From the NCBI RefSeq assembly GCF_030272615.1, contig NC_081415.1, positions 230,538,803 through 230,602,802 on the forward strand: 64,000 nucleotides of DNA. The letters run 5' to 3'. The notes under the pieces were generated by a model that saw only the letters and a program-made list of their open reading frames with translations, did not search any database and was not told the DNA's origin. Shown in pieces: positions 1 to 12,094 of the stretch (position 1 is its first letter; every line of letters begins with the position of its first letter). The translations under genes were made by a program, and so were the position numbers. The stretch is from Cryptomeria japonica (Eukaryota > Streptophyta > Pinopsida > Cupressales > Cupressaceae).

Positions 1-1018
1 GTTAGTTTGAAGGTTTTTTTTGATGTATTTAGCATATATATGTGTAATGGAGGTTGAATCATGGTTGGTTTGGGTGCATTGAAGAAAAAAATCAATAAAA
101 TGTTCAAATTTTCTTAACTGTCACTGCTTTTTTTGAATATTAATGTCTGATATCTCTCTAATTTTCATAGTGAAATTTATTTGTTTTAATTAGAAATCTA
201 TTGGATATGAATTGGAAGTGAATTAAATTTGTTTTATTTTTTGTGGCATTGAATTTCATTGCATTGTGAGGAAGAAATCATAAATTTCTTAAAAACTATC
301 AAAACCCTGCCAAGGGTTACCCGTTTTGGTAAAACCCTCATAACTTTTGTTTTAACTATTTAATTTTTCTACAAATTGGAATAAAATTCTGAAACTTTGT
401 AATATACAATATGACTGGGGAGATTGGCTTCATGATTACTTGTGTAAAATTTTTGAATGACAATTTGTTGCACTTTATAGTGGAAATTAGATTATGCATT
501 CCTTAAGACAGCGTGACAACCAATTTTTGGAGATGGTGTTCCAAAACATGTGTATGCAAAAATTGGATAAGTGAAATTACATCATAAGGGTATCTAAAAA
601 ATGTATATTTTTTTGGGGTTTGAGGTTTATATGAAGAGTTATGATTGAAATAACCTTTGTGTAGGGCTACAAGGAAATAGTGTAGTCTATGAAGGAAAGA
701 TGGAATGTTGAAGTGTCTATGATGGTAGAAGGGTTTGGTGTGATTTAATATGTTGTTGTCACATTGTGAAAATTCTATCAAAGGTCAAAATAAATTACTT
801 GTGGTTGATCCCTCCATTTTTTTGTTGCCAAGAGTACTTCAAATAAGTCAAAAGTCATGATTTATGTAATCATTTCCTTGAAGAATTGTTAATTTGAGTT
901 TCATTGGATGTTGTTTAAAAGCCAAGTGAATATGTTATCCAAGTACTTTGTGAGAAGATCAGTTTTGTGAGTTTGGTGTGAACCCTTAGCCTTTGCATCA
1001 TGGCCCCCTAAATCGACT
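1..1018. other. AT-rich stretch, no gene recognised
   Basis: No domain, LTR end, PBS or RNA gene is visible. Short open frames occur on both strands (for example 503-781 minus) but they are low-complexity and unsupported. The stretch is probably internal or UTR sequence of the decayed element whose Pro/Ser-rich ORF follows, but that is inference from position only. Confidence 0.4.
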
Positions 1019-1639
1019 TAGCCTAGTTATTTGTTTCCTCTCACTACATCAACCTATGCTCCGTCTATTCCCATGTTGGGGTGGTTAGTGCCCCATGTCC
1101 CGTCATCATCGGGGGCTGAGGCTAAAAGTGTTCCTGTGAATAGACCATCCCATCGACCTAGGACTGCATTGATAACTTAATGATGAATGAATAGTACCGA
1201 ACTGGTACTGAGAGGGGGGGGGTGAATCAGTACAGGCAAAAATACAGTTCAAAACTAGTTTGACAACAGACACTTCAAATGACTGGCAGACAGTGACACT
1301 GGTTTGAAACAGAGTGCAACCGGTAAAGCTAAGAAAGTCTGAGACAAGCATTAACCAGTTACTCACTTAGCTTTTCACTCAACTCAAGACTATACTACCA
1401 TTTCACCCTTATGCATGAATAGGTAATCTATCATCAGATCATAATAACAACTAGCTCAACATGTTTTTATTGATAGGCATAAAACATAGAACCATCATAT
1501 GCTTGACACACAATAGCAAAGCATCAGAAGTTAAAAGCATCACACATGACACACATATTTTTTCACGTGGAAACCCAACTGGGAAAAACTATGGTGGGGA
1601 TGTATACCCACAAGCTATTTTTGAACTCTTTAGAAGTCC

Positions 1640-1910
1640 GCTCTGTTAGGAGCCTTGTCTGGTTAGAGACATTACAAAAGGTTCTGCTAGGAACCGATCC
1701 TGTTAGAGATCACCCGGTTAAGGGATGGCTACAATACTCGGTTAAGAGTTAAACCCTGTTAAAGGTTACCTTGTTAGAGGATTTCAAGAACTCAATAGCT
1801 AAAGGATTCCAAACTCAGTAGCTCTGAGTTACCTTGTTAAAGGATTTTCAGCAAGCCAGTTAAGGCTACCCTGTTAAGGGATTTTCCAACTGTTGAGGTG
1901 GTTAGAGATC
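1640..1910 (-). repeat. Array of CCTTGTTAAAGG-like short repeats inside the F6 LTR
   Basis: About ten degenerate copies of GTTARRGG (many as the near-palindrome CCTTGTTAAAGG) follow one another every 20-40 bp. The same array type sits in the corresponding place of the F1, A, C and F4 LTRs, just before the CACCGTGG motif when read in LTR orientation. Confidence 0.65.
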
Positions 1911-2519
1911 AACAGGTATTACAATGATCTGGTAACATCACTCAATACCAATGTAGATCCGCTTAGGCTCCTCTTTACCTTCTGCACTTACACTCTGCAG
2001 GTATCACTTCTCTCCTTTTGGTCTGGAAGAATCACGTATCCCTTCTCTTGGATACACACACATAGCTTTTGCCAACAACCTCAAAAAGAGACGCAACATC
2101 GACCTTATAGGAAAATAGATAGGTCGGTATCATAAACCATAAACCCTAAACCTTTTAGGTTAAGGAATTCAAATGGTTCTATCCTGACCATTGAGCACAC
2201 TGCATTAAATGCAGCAGATCTTGATCCAAACTCAAGACATTCTCCATCGTCCATTGCCACCGATTTTATGGCGGTTGATAACCCATCACATGTTATCACT
2301 ATTTTACAAACTTCGCACATTCCCGAGGTAGATGGAAACAATCTCCCTCATGCAAAATCCTTCACGCACACAAGCTTGCGGGGCAACACAATCTGTTCTT
2401 CTTTACAATGCTAACTCATCACACAATATCATTGGTTGAGCCACACAGGCTTGAAGCACATCAACCGGAAACCCTAAAGTTGAGACTACCAACTGGTAGT
2501 CATACAATACTTCTATATG

Positions 2520-2695
2520 TTAGTTCCCATAACTGTATGCCGGTTCATCATGAACAAGCACACCACTTCACTTTGGCACAAATGCCGGTTCACAATGTTA
2601 TACCAGTTCTCACATATGCCGGTTCACACCTCTTCATCATATTGACATCAATGACAACATACAATGTCATTATGTCCACATACCGGTTCACATAA
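2520..2695. repeat. Repeated GCCGGTTCACA motif in the LTR U3
   Basis: GCCGGTTCA or ACCGGTTCACA recurs near 2539, 2584, 2628 and 2683, with a variant ACCAGTTCTCACA near 2602. Placement at the far 5' side of the LTR (minus orientation) makes this a candidate U3 enhancer repeat. The function is inferred only. Confidence 0.5.
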
Positions 2696-4647
2696 TACCC
2701 ACATGCATAGCCTTCAGTGGTGTCTCATGTTCCTACAACTGCACCTGGTGCAGATAAGGAAAAGCCACCCGCATTGTCAAAGTCTTTATATCGCCCTCCC
2801 TTTGAGCTCTTGATCATGGCTGATATCCCACGAACCTCTCGCTATGAGAAAGGAAAGTGTTCCTCTCATGTTCATCCATCACCACTTTCTCATGTTTCAC
2901 AACCCACATCAACATCCTCTATCCCTCCTGCTTCTCCCTACGCAAAGCGAAGTAGAGCTCCAGTTGCTAAAAATTTAGTGCCTATCTCTGATGCACCTCC
3001 TGTTCCATTGGTTGGGCCTTCTCTTGTCCCTAACATGGTTCTAGAGGCCTCTCCTATAGAGGAGTCTCCTAAGTCATCTCAAACTTCTATGGGTGGCCCT
3101 CATCTCTATCATAATCAATGTGCATGTGACCATAAGCACTATTGACGGGCCATCGATCGAGAGTGCGATGTTGCTTTACAAGTTGTTGTTACATCTACAA
3201 CATCTAACTCTATCGCATCAACTCTTGTTTCATCTGGTACTACTATTTTTCCATCCTCTTTGGTTTTAATCTCAGCTGCTCCGGGGCCCATCGATGAACC
3301 TCCCCCTAAGTGGGTCTAGGTCTTCATCGCTCCTTCTTTAGAGCCACCCCTCATCACCTCTCTGCTAGACATACTCTATTGTATTGATCTATCGATATGT
3401 TGTATATGTAGGTGGTGTCTAGAGCAACTTGTTAGCATAACTAATGGTGTTGGCACAACTGGTTCATCAGTTAGTATTGTCATTGATGACTAACACTTAT
3501 CGGTAAGTAAAGCCAAGCTCATAGGCAAGGAGGTGTGGTAAACCCCAATGGTTCACTCATGACTGAAATCGGTATGGAGGACTCAGTGCTTCCAAAATAT
3601 GCATTATTAACACACTTAAGCAGTTTGTTGGTAGAAGAATAATCGGTTGAAGGATAAACATAGTAGCTGGTCGGTTAGTCAAGCACCTAATAGGTATTGA
3701 GATCAGTTTCTTAAACTTGATAGATGAAATGATGATGTAGTCACAAGAGGTCACCAAGATTGTAGTTTAGTAGTCTTATGCATGATTTGAACAATGCACG
3801 ACCAGAAGACTCTAGACAGACAGATGATCAATTTGTTTGGTGATCAGTGACCGGAGGAAAAAGATGAAGTTTTACTGGTGAAGTGGTGATATAGGTTGAA
3901 GAATGGTATCCACCAAGAATCTCAAAGTGGTGACTGGTAAGCTAGATGGAATGACCAAAGGTGAGTCAGTCATGGCAAGATATCATCGAACAAATGGATA
4001 GTGAAGTCTACAATAGTTAACAACTAGTTAAGGTGAGATTTGTGCAAATTTTCTGGTTCGCATGAAAGAGATAGAATACGACCTAGAGGTTGGTGAAATT
4101 ATGAGTTGTAGAGGCAGATAAGGATGATTTGCTGGTGAGATTGATGGAGAGCGCGCAAAGAAAGTGCAGGAAGATTTGAATTTCAAATCTATCGACTGTT
4201 AGGTGTAAAATCATTGAGAAATCAATGGGTATGTAGAGTGTTGAGCAAGTGTAACCAGCGATCAAACTGAAGAGCTTCATTTGGATCTAATTAAGATAAG
4301 AGTAGCTATTACAACAAATCACTCTCTCTATTGTTTTCCAATAACTACAACAGTAAAATCCCTTAACCAGGTGGAATTTAAAAGGTCCCTTTGTAAAATA
4401 CCTTAACCGAGTGACATCTTAAATGATGATTCTAAGTCCTTTAACAAGGCTACCTCTAATAGGGTAAAGGTTATAATAGGAATTAAAGAAAATCCCTTAA
4501 CTAGGTGGCACCTAACAGTGTCTTTGTAATCTCCTAACAGGGATGGCTCCGCATCGGGCGTACTCCAGAAGAGTGCAGATTTTTTTGAGTTTCTACTCAC
4601 ACCGTGGTTTTCTCCCATTTGGATTTACACATGATAAATCTTGATAG

Positions 4648-5781
4648 TGATGAATACTAAGAGGGGGGGGGTGAATTGGTATACCAAAAAATACTATAAT
4701 CAATCTTTTAAACAATTTAGGAGATAACCGGTGCAACATATTCACTAATAAACCAGTTAAGATAAGTGCAAACCAAATAGCAAACAAAGCATTCACCCAC
4801 AAAAGCACAATCACCATAACACAAGATATTTGACGTGGAAACCCAAATGGGAAAAACCACGGTGAGCAGAAACTCACAAGTAACTATATGCAGAATAGTA
4901 ACCAGACCGTTTAAGGTCATATAATGTTCTTCACCAAAATAGATCTTGTTAGGAATCTAGATCTCTGTTAGGAGATAAGTCCTGTTAAAGACTACCTTGT
5001 TAAAGGATTTCAGATCCACAGTTGTGAACCACCTTGTTAGAGGATTTACAAAGGCTTTGCTGGGCCTACCCAGTTAAGGGTTTTAGACTTGTTGAATATA
5101 TTAGTAATCAACAAGTGAATGATCTAGATGCTAGCATATTATTCTTAATTAGATCCTTGACAACTCCTTGTTAATGCATTTCAACATTACTTCAGTCTTC
5201 AATATCTCCACACTCTATCTCTTCACACAGACCTAATCTTCTCTTCAATGATCGCACATAACCTTTTCTATTCTATGTCATACATGCAAACCCTAGACAT
5301 GATGTCCTTATAAAGGAATCTGATTTCATGTCAGTCCAATAGAATTAAACTACAAGTTCCTAGGTATAGTGCATCTAGACACATTTGGTAACATGACACA
5401 AACACACCACCAAAGTGTCAGTGGATGATAACTCATCACACATTACAATAATACCAGTTGGTAACTCATCATAGGTATATACCGATTAATACAATATACC
5501 GATTACCGGTTGTAAAAAATGAAGACTGGAAGATTGTAGTGTTTCGATCAAAAGTTAACTACCGCTTGGGTCCTTTATACCGCTTGAGATCCTTGAACCC
5601 CTTGGGATCTTCAGTCAATCTATGACCGGTAAACCATCTTCTGCAAAATACCGATATTCTAAAGACTATACATTCAATAATACACAATGCTGGTTGGAAC
5701 AATTACCGATTGAGCATAACTCATACATCAAGAAAGTGTGTGTCCATCAATGACAATCAAAAGATCATTAAAATGCCAACA
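4648..5781 (-). repeat. 3' LTR of F1a
   Basis: On the minus strand it begins TGTTGGCATTTT and ends TTAGTATTCATCA. It retains the G9 run (C-run in element orientation) at 4663-4671, which the partner LTR has lost. ACCGGT-type motifs lie in U3 and CCTTGTTAAAGG-type repeats lie at 4960-5080. Confidence 0.85.
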
Positions 5782-5796
5782 GTCTCCCCCTTTGAC
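5782..5796 (-). promoter_or_regulatory. Polypurine tract of F1a
   Basis: On the minus strand this reads GTCAAAGGGGGAGAC directly before the 3' LTR. It is the expected plus-strand primer site and matches the PPT of the Copia element B. Confidence 0.8.
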
Positions 5797-6030
5797 ATTG
5801 GTGGAAACACAGGAAAATTTTGACATCTAAGTGTTTTTACAACAATAACACAAAATATGCTACAATCAAAGTTGCCCCCCCTAAGCATATACACTACCCC
5901 CTTTGCAAAAATTACAAGTAAGTGCATAAACATTCACCAAAATTTTAATGTATGTACACTATTGCCCCTTTGCTAACAATGAAAAAGTAATGCAAACTAT
6001 CCTTTTTATAAAATAACATAGAGTAGATGT

Positions 6031-9000
6031 TCATGACAATAAGGAATGAAATTTCTCAAACACAGATTTAAAGTTCTGCGCAAAAGTTTTCATATCCAAT
6101 GTCCATGACTCAAGTAATGAGGTAGCAACCTCACTTTTAGTCTTCATCCGAAATACTAGTTCTTCCATTGCATCGATATTAATCATCTCTTAAGTTACCA
6201 TGATGGCTTCCAAGTTGAGAAAACATCTATGAAGAACCTGCAGCTTTGGCAATAGGAGCAGTTGAAGCTCTTGCAAATCTTGAGTCTGGTTGCTGATCTC
6301 TAAGTCCATCTTGGCAGTCCGACGCTGAAAATGATGAACAGTATGTCCATAGACAGTGAATAAATCATAGGGCATCTTGAAGTTGCTGATATATTCCTGT
6401 AACTCCGATTGGAGTTGAGCTTTCTATTTGAGCACATCTTCACAAAACAGATGGAGTTGATAGATTTTACTTAGAAGTAATTTACCCTCACCCATAGCAA
6501 CACTGATATCATTCTGCTGCTTCAGTAGTTGTGATTTGGGTTCATTCATTTGCTTGACTAAGGCAATATTGAGTGCATTTTCATGGTTCTTTCTTGCAGT
6601 TGCTTGAGCAACATCTTCCAAGAATTGTACCTGGTCCTCTACTATGGTACAAATAAGTTTGAGCTTAGATAGAGAGGAGTCGGTACTGGGGAGGTTAGTA
6701 CTGGGAATTAGACTGGTAAGGGTGTCAACTGCAATTTGTATGACATCTTGTTCTTTCTTCTTCCGCAATTCTTCCAGTCTCTCATGTGCAAGTTTGATGC
6801 CTTGAAGTAGCTCAGACTCATTTGCTGATTGAGTCAGACATGCAAGAGTTAGATCAATAGGACTGGTGGAATCAACCTGCTTGGTTTGATCACCAGTTGC
6901 CTTAGGAGTCTGCCCTCCTTCTTTGGTCTTGATCTCCGCTTGCTTTCTCTTCTCTACTTCCTTCTCCTCTTCCACTCTTTTCTTTTCTTTTTCTTTCTTC
7001 TTCTCCGACTCTTTCTTTTTCTCCTCTTCTTGTTTCTTCTCCATTTCTTCCTTCTTCTTATCCTCTTCCTGCTTTTTCTTCTCTTCTTCCTTCTTCCTTT
7101 CTTCTTCCTTCCTCTTCTCTTTTTCTTTCTTCTTCTCTTCTTCTTTTCTCTTCTCTTCTTCTTGCTTCTTCTCTTCTTCTTCTCTCTTATCTTCTTATCT
7201 CTTCTTCTCTTCTTCTTTTCTCTTATCTTCTTCTTGCTTTTTCTTTTCCACTTGTTCTTTCTCTGCTTTCTGTTTGTCCCGTTTCTCTTTCTTAGATTTT
7301 TCTTTGTCAGGAGTGACATCCTCATTATCTAATGGATCAACATCAATAGGGTCAATTTGTTCTGTCACTCTTTCTCCTTGACTATCAAATATCTCATCTG
7401 GTTTGTCTGAGGATAGGTCAGGTTCTTGACCAGCCTGCCTAGCAGCTTCAGTAACTTGGTGTATTTTGACAACAACTTTAACATGTATGTGTGTATCCTT
7501 TTCTACTTCAAAAGTTTTACCTTCTAGTAACTTGAGTCACCTCCTCATAAAGAAGATGCCTTTTTTCTTATCCATAATTTCAAATAACTCATAATTTGAA
7601 GCATTAGGAAAGTACTGTGCAAAATTTTTCTCCCTGATCTCTTGTTCTCTCTCAATGGCAATGCGCCATTTATTATCGAAAGAATTATACAAAGAATTTG
7701 GAGTAACAGATTTAATCTTAGAAGGCGACCGATCATTAACACATAAATATTTAATGACCTCCTATTCTACCTCCTCTTTCTCACTATCATTAAAGTCATC
7801 AAAATATTCCTTTAAGTCATCAAGCACTTTCCTCCTAATATTATTTATTGTCCTCTGACAATGTGTCATTGGTTTATAAGAAGAAATATCTATATTTACC
7901 GGTGCAGAAGTTGCTAGTACATTATCGGTAGACTTTGACTTTTTGCTTGATTGCCTTGTCTTCTTTGTTTGAATCTCCGGTTCAGTGTCTTCTACCTCTG
8001 GTGAGTGATTCCTGGATTTCTGCTTCCTCTCAAATAATTTTGCTAGAATAATCTCAGGTTTCTTTTTGGCTGGTGACTGCTTGGTCACATTCGGACTTGC
8101 AGATGTAATCGGTGCAGATATCGATGGCACTGCTTTGCCCTTTTTCTTCTTTGGTTCCTCAATCAACGTGACTCTCTCTAAGTAGGTACCGGTTCTTTTC
8201 TTCTTTGCATCCAGTGGTGAGGCAAGTAGGGTAGAGGCAAACCGGATCAATATGTCATTCACCACTTCATACCCCATAGGGTCAACTACTTCCTTTCTCA
8301 GTTCCACAACTTCCATTATGCAGTCATCTATCCTTATTGTGAAGCATATGTCATCTTCATACTTCTTCACTATATCACCAGATATCCTCATTCTCTGACT
8401 CATCTTTCATTTTAATTCATCAAAATACTTATTTATAACCTCAGGATATGCAGTTCCCACTACTTGTAGACTCTCCTTAATCTGTCTAGAAACTGGTAGG
8501 TCAGTAGACCATTGAACATCACCTACTCCAGGGAAATAACCTTGAAAATAGAAGAATAGACTGACCATAAGTTGGCCAAACTTGAAACTTAGAGATTTAT
8601 CCTGTTTGATGGATTTCAGATTCACCAACAATTGCTTCTGTAAGCAGGTACATAGGTCATATTTAGTATCTTCCTTGATCATCCTATAAGCAACATTCAT
8701 CGCAGCAGCAGGGACAAAATTCATTCTGCTAGCATAAAATATTCTGTAACCAATCACCATGCAAACATATTTTACCAGATCATCAAAAATGGTGTTGACG
8801 GTCATTGCCCGTTGGTCACTCATAGAACTAGTGAGTTGTGTCATTTTAGTTTTGGTGACCTTCCATAGAACAGGTACTTCTCCAACATTGTAGAATCTAG
8901 AGATGACATGAATCGCTTCCAGTGTGATGCCATAGGTCCACTTGAGATACATCTTGTCACCATGCACTCTGCTGAGGATAATGCGAATATGTTCTTCTGT

Positions 9001-9279
9001 AAATTCTTCCATAAATTATACTTCATTGTGTAGTTTCATCTTCTCGAGGATTCTATACTCTAGTTTGATCTTCTTGTCATCTCCACAGAACATAATTAGC
9101 TGGGAGTGAATTACTAGGGATCCTAGGTCTTCCAACTTTCAGTCTATATACCCTAAAATATCTCCCTCGACAATGACTCCGATAGGAACTTGAGATAGGG
9201 CATTGTATCTCATTTTCTTTTGAAGAAACTCAGGTGTATCTTTAGGTGCACTAGAACTAGAATGTGATGCAGAAGCCAT
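6031..9279 (-). pseudogene. F1a ORF2: conserved N-terminal region plus KE-rich coiled coil
   Basis: Starts at MASASHSSSS (9279) and ends at the codon complementary to 6031-6033 after FEKFHSLLS. Order: a conserved region with a GVIVEGDI..YID motif, then RIILSRVHGDKMYL, then an ITLEAIH-like helix, then GYRIFYASRMNFVPAAA, then MGYEVVNDILIRFAS..LASP. These are followed by a basic Ser/Lys linker, a (EKKK/EEK)n tract at 6940-7270 and a helical C-terminus. The same blocks recur in ORF2 of F1b, A and C. No known enzyme motif is visible and I do not recognise the family. The reading is broken by several stops and frameshifts. Role unknown; a structural or nucleic-acid-binding partner of ORF1 is a guess. 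Confidence 0.7.
6940..7270 (-). repeat. Purine-rich KE-coding tract in F1a ORF2
   Basis: The minus strand is nearly pure purine (GAAGAGAAG-type hexamers) and encodes a Lys/Glu-rich helix. The plus strand therefore gives long false Phe/Ser/Leu frames, which are shadows. The tract is specific to F1; elements A and C lack it. Confidence 0.8.
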
Positions 9280-9522
9280 AACCAAATGATAAGAAATAAT
9301 TTCGGAAAATACCTTCACAATCTGAAATTTAGGTTTCCCAATATCGTGCACAGTACACCACTTTGGTTGCTAGTTCACTGTTTAGTGTTCTTCACTAATT
9401 GTTTGAAGATGATTGCAAGATTTCGCACATGATTTCTCCAAACTCCAAACAAATTTCTCTGGTTTCTCCGCTCTTGAAGATTCTTCTTTCGAAAACAAAA
9501 AAGTGAAAATGGCGATGAAAAC

Positions 9523-9532
9523 CCTTTTAAAA
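9523..9532 (-). promoter_or_regulatory. TATA-like box upstream of F1a ORF2
   Basis: The minus strand reads TTTTAAAAGG about 250 bp before the ORF2 ATG at 9279, within the ORF1-ORF2 gap. Similar boxes lie at comparable distance in F1b, A and C. Candidate internal promoter; sequence support only. Confidence 0.4.
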
Positions 9533-9710
9533 AACTCTTACCTACCATAATAAATGCATCACCGCTAGGGCACAAACCCTAATTTTGCCTTTTACCACTT
9601 CAAATCTTATGCCGACTGATAGGTAATATATACCGATAAAGGAATTTACTGATATAAACTGGGGGTTCAAAATATTTCACCGATATGTTCCCCCTAAGCT
9701 TTTCTGAAGC

Positions 9711-10955
9711 TCAGTTTGCCAGTTCAGAGACTTCCACACTAGGTTCAGAAGCAAGTTCATCTAGTGACTCTTCTTCTAATTTATTTTTCCAAGTTTTATT
9801 CATTTCCATTTGAACAGTTTCAACATCAATCTTCCCTTCTGGAGTGATCGATATATCACCTGATAGATTCTTTCTCAGTCTGCAAGTTCTGGTAGTGTGT
9901 CCCGATTTGTTGCAATGATAGCATACCATTCCAGGTGTTCTCCATGGTCCTTTATTCATACTTCCTTTCTTCGTTCTGCATGTTGCAACAGTGTGATTGC
10001 TACCATGAAAAATCAAACAAGTTTCTCTCCAACTAGTAGTTGCTTGATAACCACCTGACTGATGGTCATAGGTATTGTACCGATTGGGATTCCGGTTCAC
10101 AGGAAGTTCCAGAATAACTCCTTGAGTCCTTGGAGGTTATCTCCCAGTGTTGTGCAAAACTAATCTACATTCAAATTCTCTCTGCCCAAACTTGTTGCAT
10201 GCATAATAGTTTCCATTGAATCTATTGGTTCAAGGCATATTGTTTTGAAAATAAAGAAAATTGTTGTAGGCCTTGCTTCTACACACATTGGCAATATGTC
10301 CTTCTTTGAGACAATTAAAGCAAACAGGTTTAAATTTTTTGCTTACCTTTATCCTTGGATATCGGTTGCTTCTTTGATGCTTCAAATTTTGTTCCAGAGG
10401 TCTCACCTTCCTCATATCTAGAGAAACCAAGTCCAATGGTATTCTTTACTAGCTTTGCTGATTCTAGCTTGTGCTCTAGCTTAGCACTACTCTGATTGAA
10501 TTTGGCAGGTATCTCCTTTAACTCAGTAAGTTCCTTGGAAACAGCAGTATTGGATTCCATCAAGGTCTTGCATTTCTTCTTTTTCCACTTTACTCTCCTA
10601 GAGATGAGCGGTAAGGGTACTGATTTCTTGCTTCAGCTTGGAAATCTCATGATCTTTGTCTTTTACCAAATCTTCAGCTTTCCTTATGTTCTCAAGCTCC
10701 TGACATATTCTGATAGTTAGTCCTTCCAACTCCCTTCTTAGGTTGGCTTTTGATTCATTCAATTTTTCAACTTCTTCAACTAGGGCATCCATGTCTGCTT
10801 CATTAGAAGAGCTATTTTTCAGTAAGCTCCGTCAGTTTTTCAGCATGCTCTCTTCTTTTGGCCAAAGAGGCTTTATGCTTGACTTTGAGTTCATCATAGG
10901 CTCTCTCACTCTGAGTGAGATGATGAGTAAGTTCCCTCACACTGTATTCCCCCAT
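9711..10955 (-). pseudogene. F1a ORF1: coiled coil plus CCHC zinc knuckles (Gag-like)
   Basis: The ATG at 10955 (MGEYSVRELTHH) lies about 35 bp inside the PBS. The first half is a coiled coil (ELTHHLTQ, then EEVEKLNESKANLRREL). The C-terminal half holds CCHC knuckles C-x2-C-x4-H-x4-C: CFNCLKEGHIANVC, a degenerate one (CLIFHGSNHTVATC, second Cys lost) and CYHCNKSGHTTRTC. The tail is acidic and ends ELAN at 9711. This layout is Gag-like: coiled-coil assembly plus nucleic-acid binding. Several stops and frameshifts break it. Compared with F1b, the second knuckle region around 10100-10230 is also damaged. Confidence 0.75.
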
Positions 10956-10990
10956 ATCTCCTTCTAAGTGGTTAGACTTATAGAAAGGTT

Positions 10991-11003
10991 GGCTCTGATA
11001 CCA
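10991..11003 (-). promoter_or_regulatory. Primer-binding site of F1a (initiator Met tRNA)
   Basis: The complement reads TGGTATCAGAGCC, the standard plant PBS for the 3' end of initiator Met tRNA. It lies 2 bases from the LTR end. Confidence 0.9.
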
Positions 11004-11005
11004 AT

Positions 11006-12094
11006 TGATGAATACTAAGTAATCAATCTTTTAAACAATTTAGCAGATAATCGGTGCAATATATTCACTAATAAACCGGTTAAGATAAGTGCAAACCAAA
11101 TAGAAAACAAAGCATTCACCCACAAAAGCACAATCACCATAACACAAGATATTTGATGTGGAAACCCAAATGGGAAAAACCATGGTGAGCAAAAACTCAC
11201 AAGTAACTATCTGCAGAATAGTAACTAGACCGGTTAAGGTCATACAATGTTCTTCACCAAAACAGATCCTGTTAGGAATCTAGATCTCTGTTAGGAGATA
11301 AGTCTTGTTAAAGACTACCTTGTTAAAGGATTTCAGATCCATAGTTGTGAACCACCTTGTTAGAGGATTTACAAAGGCTTTGCTGGGCCTACCCGGTTAA
11401 GGGTTTCAGACTTGTCGAAGATATTAGTAATCAACAAGTGAATGATCTAGATGCTAGCACAATATGATTAATTAGATCCTTGACAACTCCTTTTTAATGC
11501 ATTTCAACATTACTCCAGTCTTCAGTATCTCCACACTCTATCTCTTCACACAGACCTAATCTTCTCTTCAATGATTGCACATAACCTTTTCTATTCTATG
11601 TCATACATGCAAACCCTAGACATGATGTCTTTATAAAGGAATATGATTTTATGTCGGTCCAATAGAATTAGACTACAAGTTCCTAGGTACAGTGCATCTA
11701 GACACATTTGGTAACATGACACAAACAAATCGCCAAAGTGTCGGTGGATGATAACTCATCACACATTACAATAATACTGGCTAATACAATATACCGATTA
11801 CCGGTTGTCAAAAAGGAAGACTGGAAGATCGTAGTGTTCCGATCAAAAGTTAACTACCACTTGGGTCCTTCGTACCGCTTGAGATCCTCGAACTGCTTGG
11901 GGTCTTCATACCGCTTGGGATCTTCAATCAATCTGTGACCGATAAACCATCTTCTACAAAATACCGATAGTCTAATGACTATACATTCAATAATACACAA
12001 TACCAGTTGGAACAATTACCGGTTGAACATAACTCATACATCAAGAAAGTGTGTGTCCATCAATGACAATCAAAACATCATCAAAATGCCAACA
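11006..12094 (-). repeat. 5' LTR of F1a
   Basis: Same ends as the 3' LTR. The inner end lacks about 36 bp that the 3' LTR has between CTAAG and AATCAATC, including the G9 run. This loss removes the conserved C-run at the end of U5. Confidence 0.85.

Larger units (their letters stand above)
1170..2703 (-). mobile_element. Solo LTR (family F6)
   Basis: The sequence begins TGATAACTTAATG and ends CCCACA, giving TG...CA ends. It is flanked by a perfect 5-bp target duplication tgcat at 1165-1169 and 2704-2708. Read on the minus strand it has the same 3'-end layout as the other LTRs here: a C-run/CTCAGTA motif (complement of 1208-1222), a CACCATAGTTTTTCCC-type motif (complement around 1575-1600) and an array of GTTAAAGG-like repeats. 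No PBS or PPT adjoins either end, so it is a solo LTR left by LTR-LTR recombination. Length is 1534 bp. Confidence 0.8.
1022..3429 (+). pseudogene. Pro/Ser-rich retroelement ORF, split by a solo LTR
   Basis: An open frame runs from 1022 to the solo LTR at 1170 and resumes at 2704. If the LTR and one 5-bp target copy are mentally removed, the frame stays in register across the junction with one TAG there. It then runs to a TGA at 3143-3145 and, in the same frame, on to a TAG near 3317. The product is rich in Pro, Ser, Thr and Val and shows no catalytic motif. Such compositions are common in linker or C-terminal parts of plant Ty3/gypsy-type polyproteins, but I do not recognise the family. Further Pro/Ser-rich pieces at 12259-12745 and 14251-14397 may be the same ORF, separated by later insertions. 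It is a decayed element gene, not a host gene. Confidence 0.45.
4648..12094 (-). mobile_element. Two-ORF non-autonomous LTR retrotransposon F1a
   Basis: Complete element on the minus strand: 5' LTR 11006-12094, PBS, ORF1, ORF2, PPT, 3' LTR 4648-5781. The LTRs have TG...CA ends (TGTTGGC...ATTCATCA on the minus strand). Flanking pentamers are gatag (4643-4647) and tatag (12095-12099), a target duplication with one change. It is the same family as F1b at 30757-38297, with the same two genes in the same order. No protease, integrase, RT or RNase H motif is present anywhere in the 5.2 kb internal region. It is non-autonomous and now decayed. Confidence 0.85.

Noticed and set aside
4593-4920. Repeated small frame around CCCATTTGGGTTTCCACGTC seen also near 11015, 31724 and 38101
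   Set aside because: It recurs only because the LTR leader motif recurs; the frames are not conserved as protein.
6886-7381. Plus-strand Phe/Leu/Ser-rich frames looking like membrane proteins
   Set aside because: They are the complement of the purine-rich KE-coding tract of F1a ORF2 on the minus strand.
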